A stretch of 64,000 nt of DNA, taken from assembly GCF_014638845.1 (NCBI RefSeq), contig NZ_BMFP01000005.1:461916-525915 (forward strand), given 5' to 3'. Positions 63,591-64,000 of the stretch are shown piece after piece (the stretch's first letter is position 1; each line of letters starts with the position of its first letter). The DNA comes from Pontibacter amylolyticus. GTDB lineage: Bacteria > Bacteroidota > Bacteroidia > Cytophagales > Hymenobacteraceae. The position numbers and the translations under genes are program-made. A model generated the notes under the pieces. It made no database searches, was not told the origin of the DNA, and saw nothing but the letters and a program-made list of their open reading frames with translations.

Positions 63591-63623
63591 AAGAAGGCTG
63601 CCTAAAATATGGGCAGCCTTCTT
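63591..63623 (+). terminator. Terminator after the M16 homologue
   Basis: AAGAAGGCTGCC (63591-63602) pairs perfectly with GGCAGCCTTCTT (63612-63623), followed by TGTTTGG. Ends the porU-porV-M16 transcript. Confidence 0.93.
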
Positions 63624-64000
63624 TGTTTGGAATTGGTTCTACTTGTGAAATACATCAGTAAACCTCATTAATCTATGAGTATTATCAGCAATGGGTGTCA
63701 GCAGCGGCGTGAGTCCAAAGTCAAGGATTAGTCTTTTATACTGGTGAGTTTATCCTTCAGCGTCCCAACTAGAATCAATAACGCGAGCCTCTTAATAACC
63801 TTCAGCTCTATGTTGTCTTAGTGACGGGTTCGCAGATCAGCTAATTTTATGTTTAATCGGTTTCTGATATCGAACTCCTGCAGGATATGGATGCTCGCTA
63901 GCCCTGATCGATAGTTTTATGCTTTAGCCGTTGCCTCTTTCCCACACGGTTTGGGGCTGCTGTAAACGGCAACAGCCCCTGGCTCTTTTCAGAGTCAGGG
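63624..64000. other. Non-coding right edge with a hairpin
   Basis: No convincing gene. Near the end GGGGCTGCTG (63953-63962) pairs with CAACAGCCCC (63970-63979) at nine of ten positions; it could be the terminator of a gene lying beyond the window. The rest shows no repeat or RNA that I recognise. Confidence 0.5.

Overview
The window looks like a stretch of a Bacteroidota chromosome, most likely order Cytophagales (a Hymenobacteraceae/Pontibacter-like organism would fit, but that is a guess). Grounds: type IX secretion genes (sprA, porU, porV) and a secreted protease with a type A sorting tail; Bacteroidota promoters of the TTTG-N19-TAnnTTTG type (clearest at 8290-8320); lipoproteins; and Bacteroidota families such as DUF3078 and DUF4292. 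GC content is in the low fifties by eye, except for a more AT-rich left edge. No rRNA, tRNA, CRISPR array, phage or complete IS element was seen.

Layout. 1-1327 is an accessory edge: the tail of one gene, a small membrane protein and a GNAT acetyltransferase, with an integron attC-like hairpin between the last two. 1516-5227 holds a serine hydrolase, an endonuclease III homologue, a metallo-beta-lactamase-fold enzyme and a YjdF-type membrane protein. 5292-7041 holds two paralogous OmpA/glycine-zipper lipoproteins. 7306-14172 is mostly minus strand: accD, a class I aldolase, an M28 peptidase, cysS and a membrane-anchored endonuclease/exonuclease/phosphatase-fold protein. 14482-19399 is the rimP-nusA-infB operon. 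19400-20095 is a non-coding gap with a structured repeat.

20096-30264 holds a small secreted basic protein, a DUF3078 protein, an enoyl-CoA hydratase, a flippase, dut and a nucleotidyltransferase. These are followed by an envelope group: a TPR protein, a DUF4292 lipoprotein and an EnvC-like protein. 30265-33667 is tatA-tatA-gatA and a LysM lytic transglycosylase. 33964-44034 is maeB-ruvA-sprA, then gcvH and a VanZ-like protein. 45035-47683 is a T9SS-exported subtilase. 47684-48188 is a second repeat-rich gap. 48189-55861 is minus strand: a zinc protease lipoprotein, yicC, and an operon of an FAD oxidoreductase, a propeller/barrel protein and a serine hydrolase. 55943-63550 is plus strand: an MBL hydrolase, pssA, porU, porV and an M16 homologue without its zinc motif.

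How the parts fit. Translation and transcription (rimP, nusA, infB, cysS, gatA), lipid synthesis (accD, pssA) and envelope/secretion functions dominate. SprA is the outer-membrane translocon of T9SS, PorU its sortase and PorV the shuttle that brings cargo to PorU; the subtilase at 45035 is a predicted client.

The most unusual feature is a DNA word, AGGTATA/TATACCT (extended form CAGGTATAG). It occurs about 110 times by hand count against roughly 8 expected. It lies in coding DNA in several reading frames and in gaps, and forms inverted pairs within terminator hairpins. This pattern recalls DNA uptake sequences of other bacteria, and no such word is known to me for this group.
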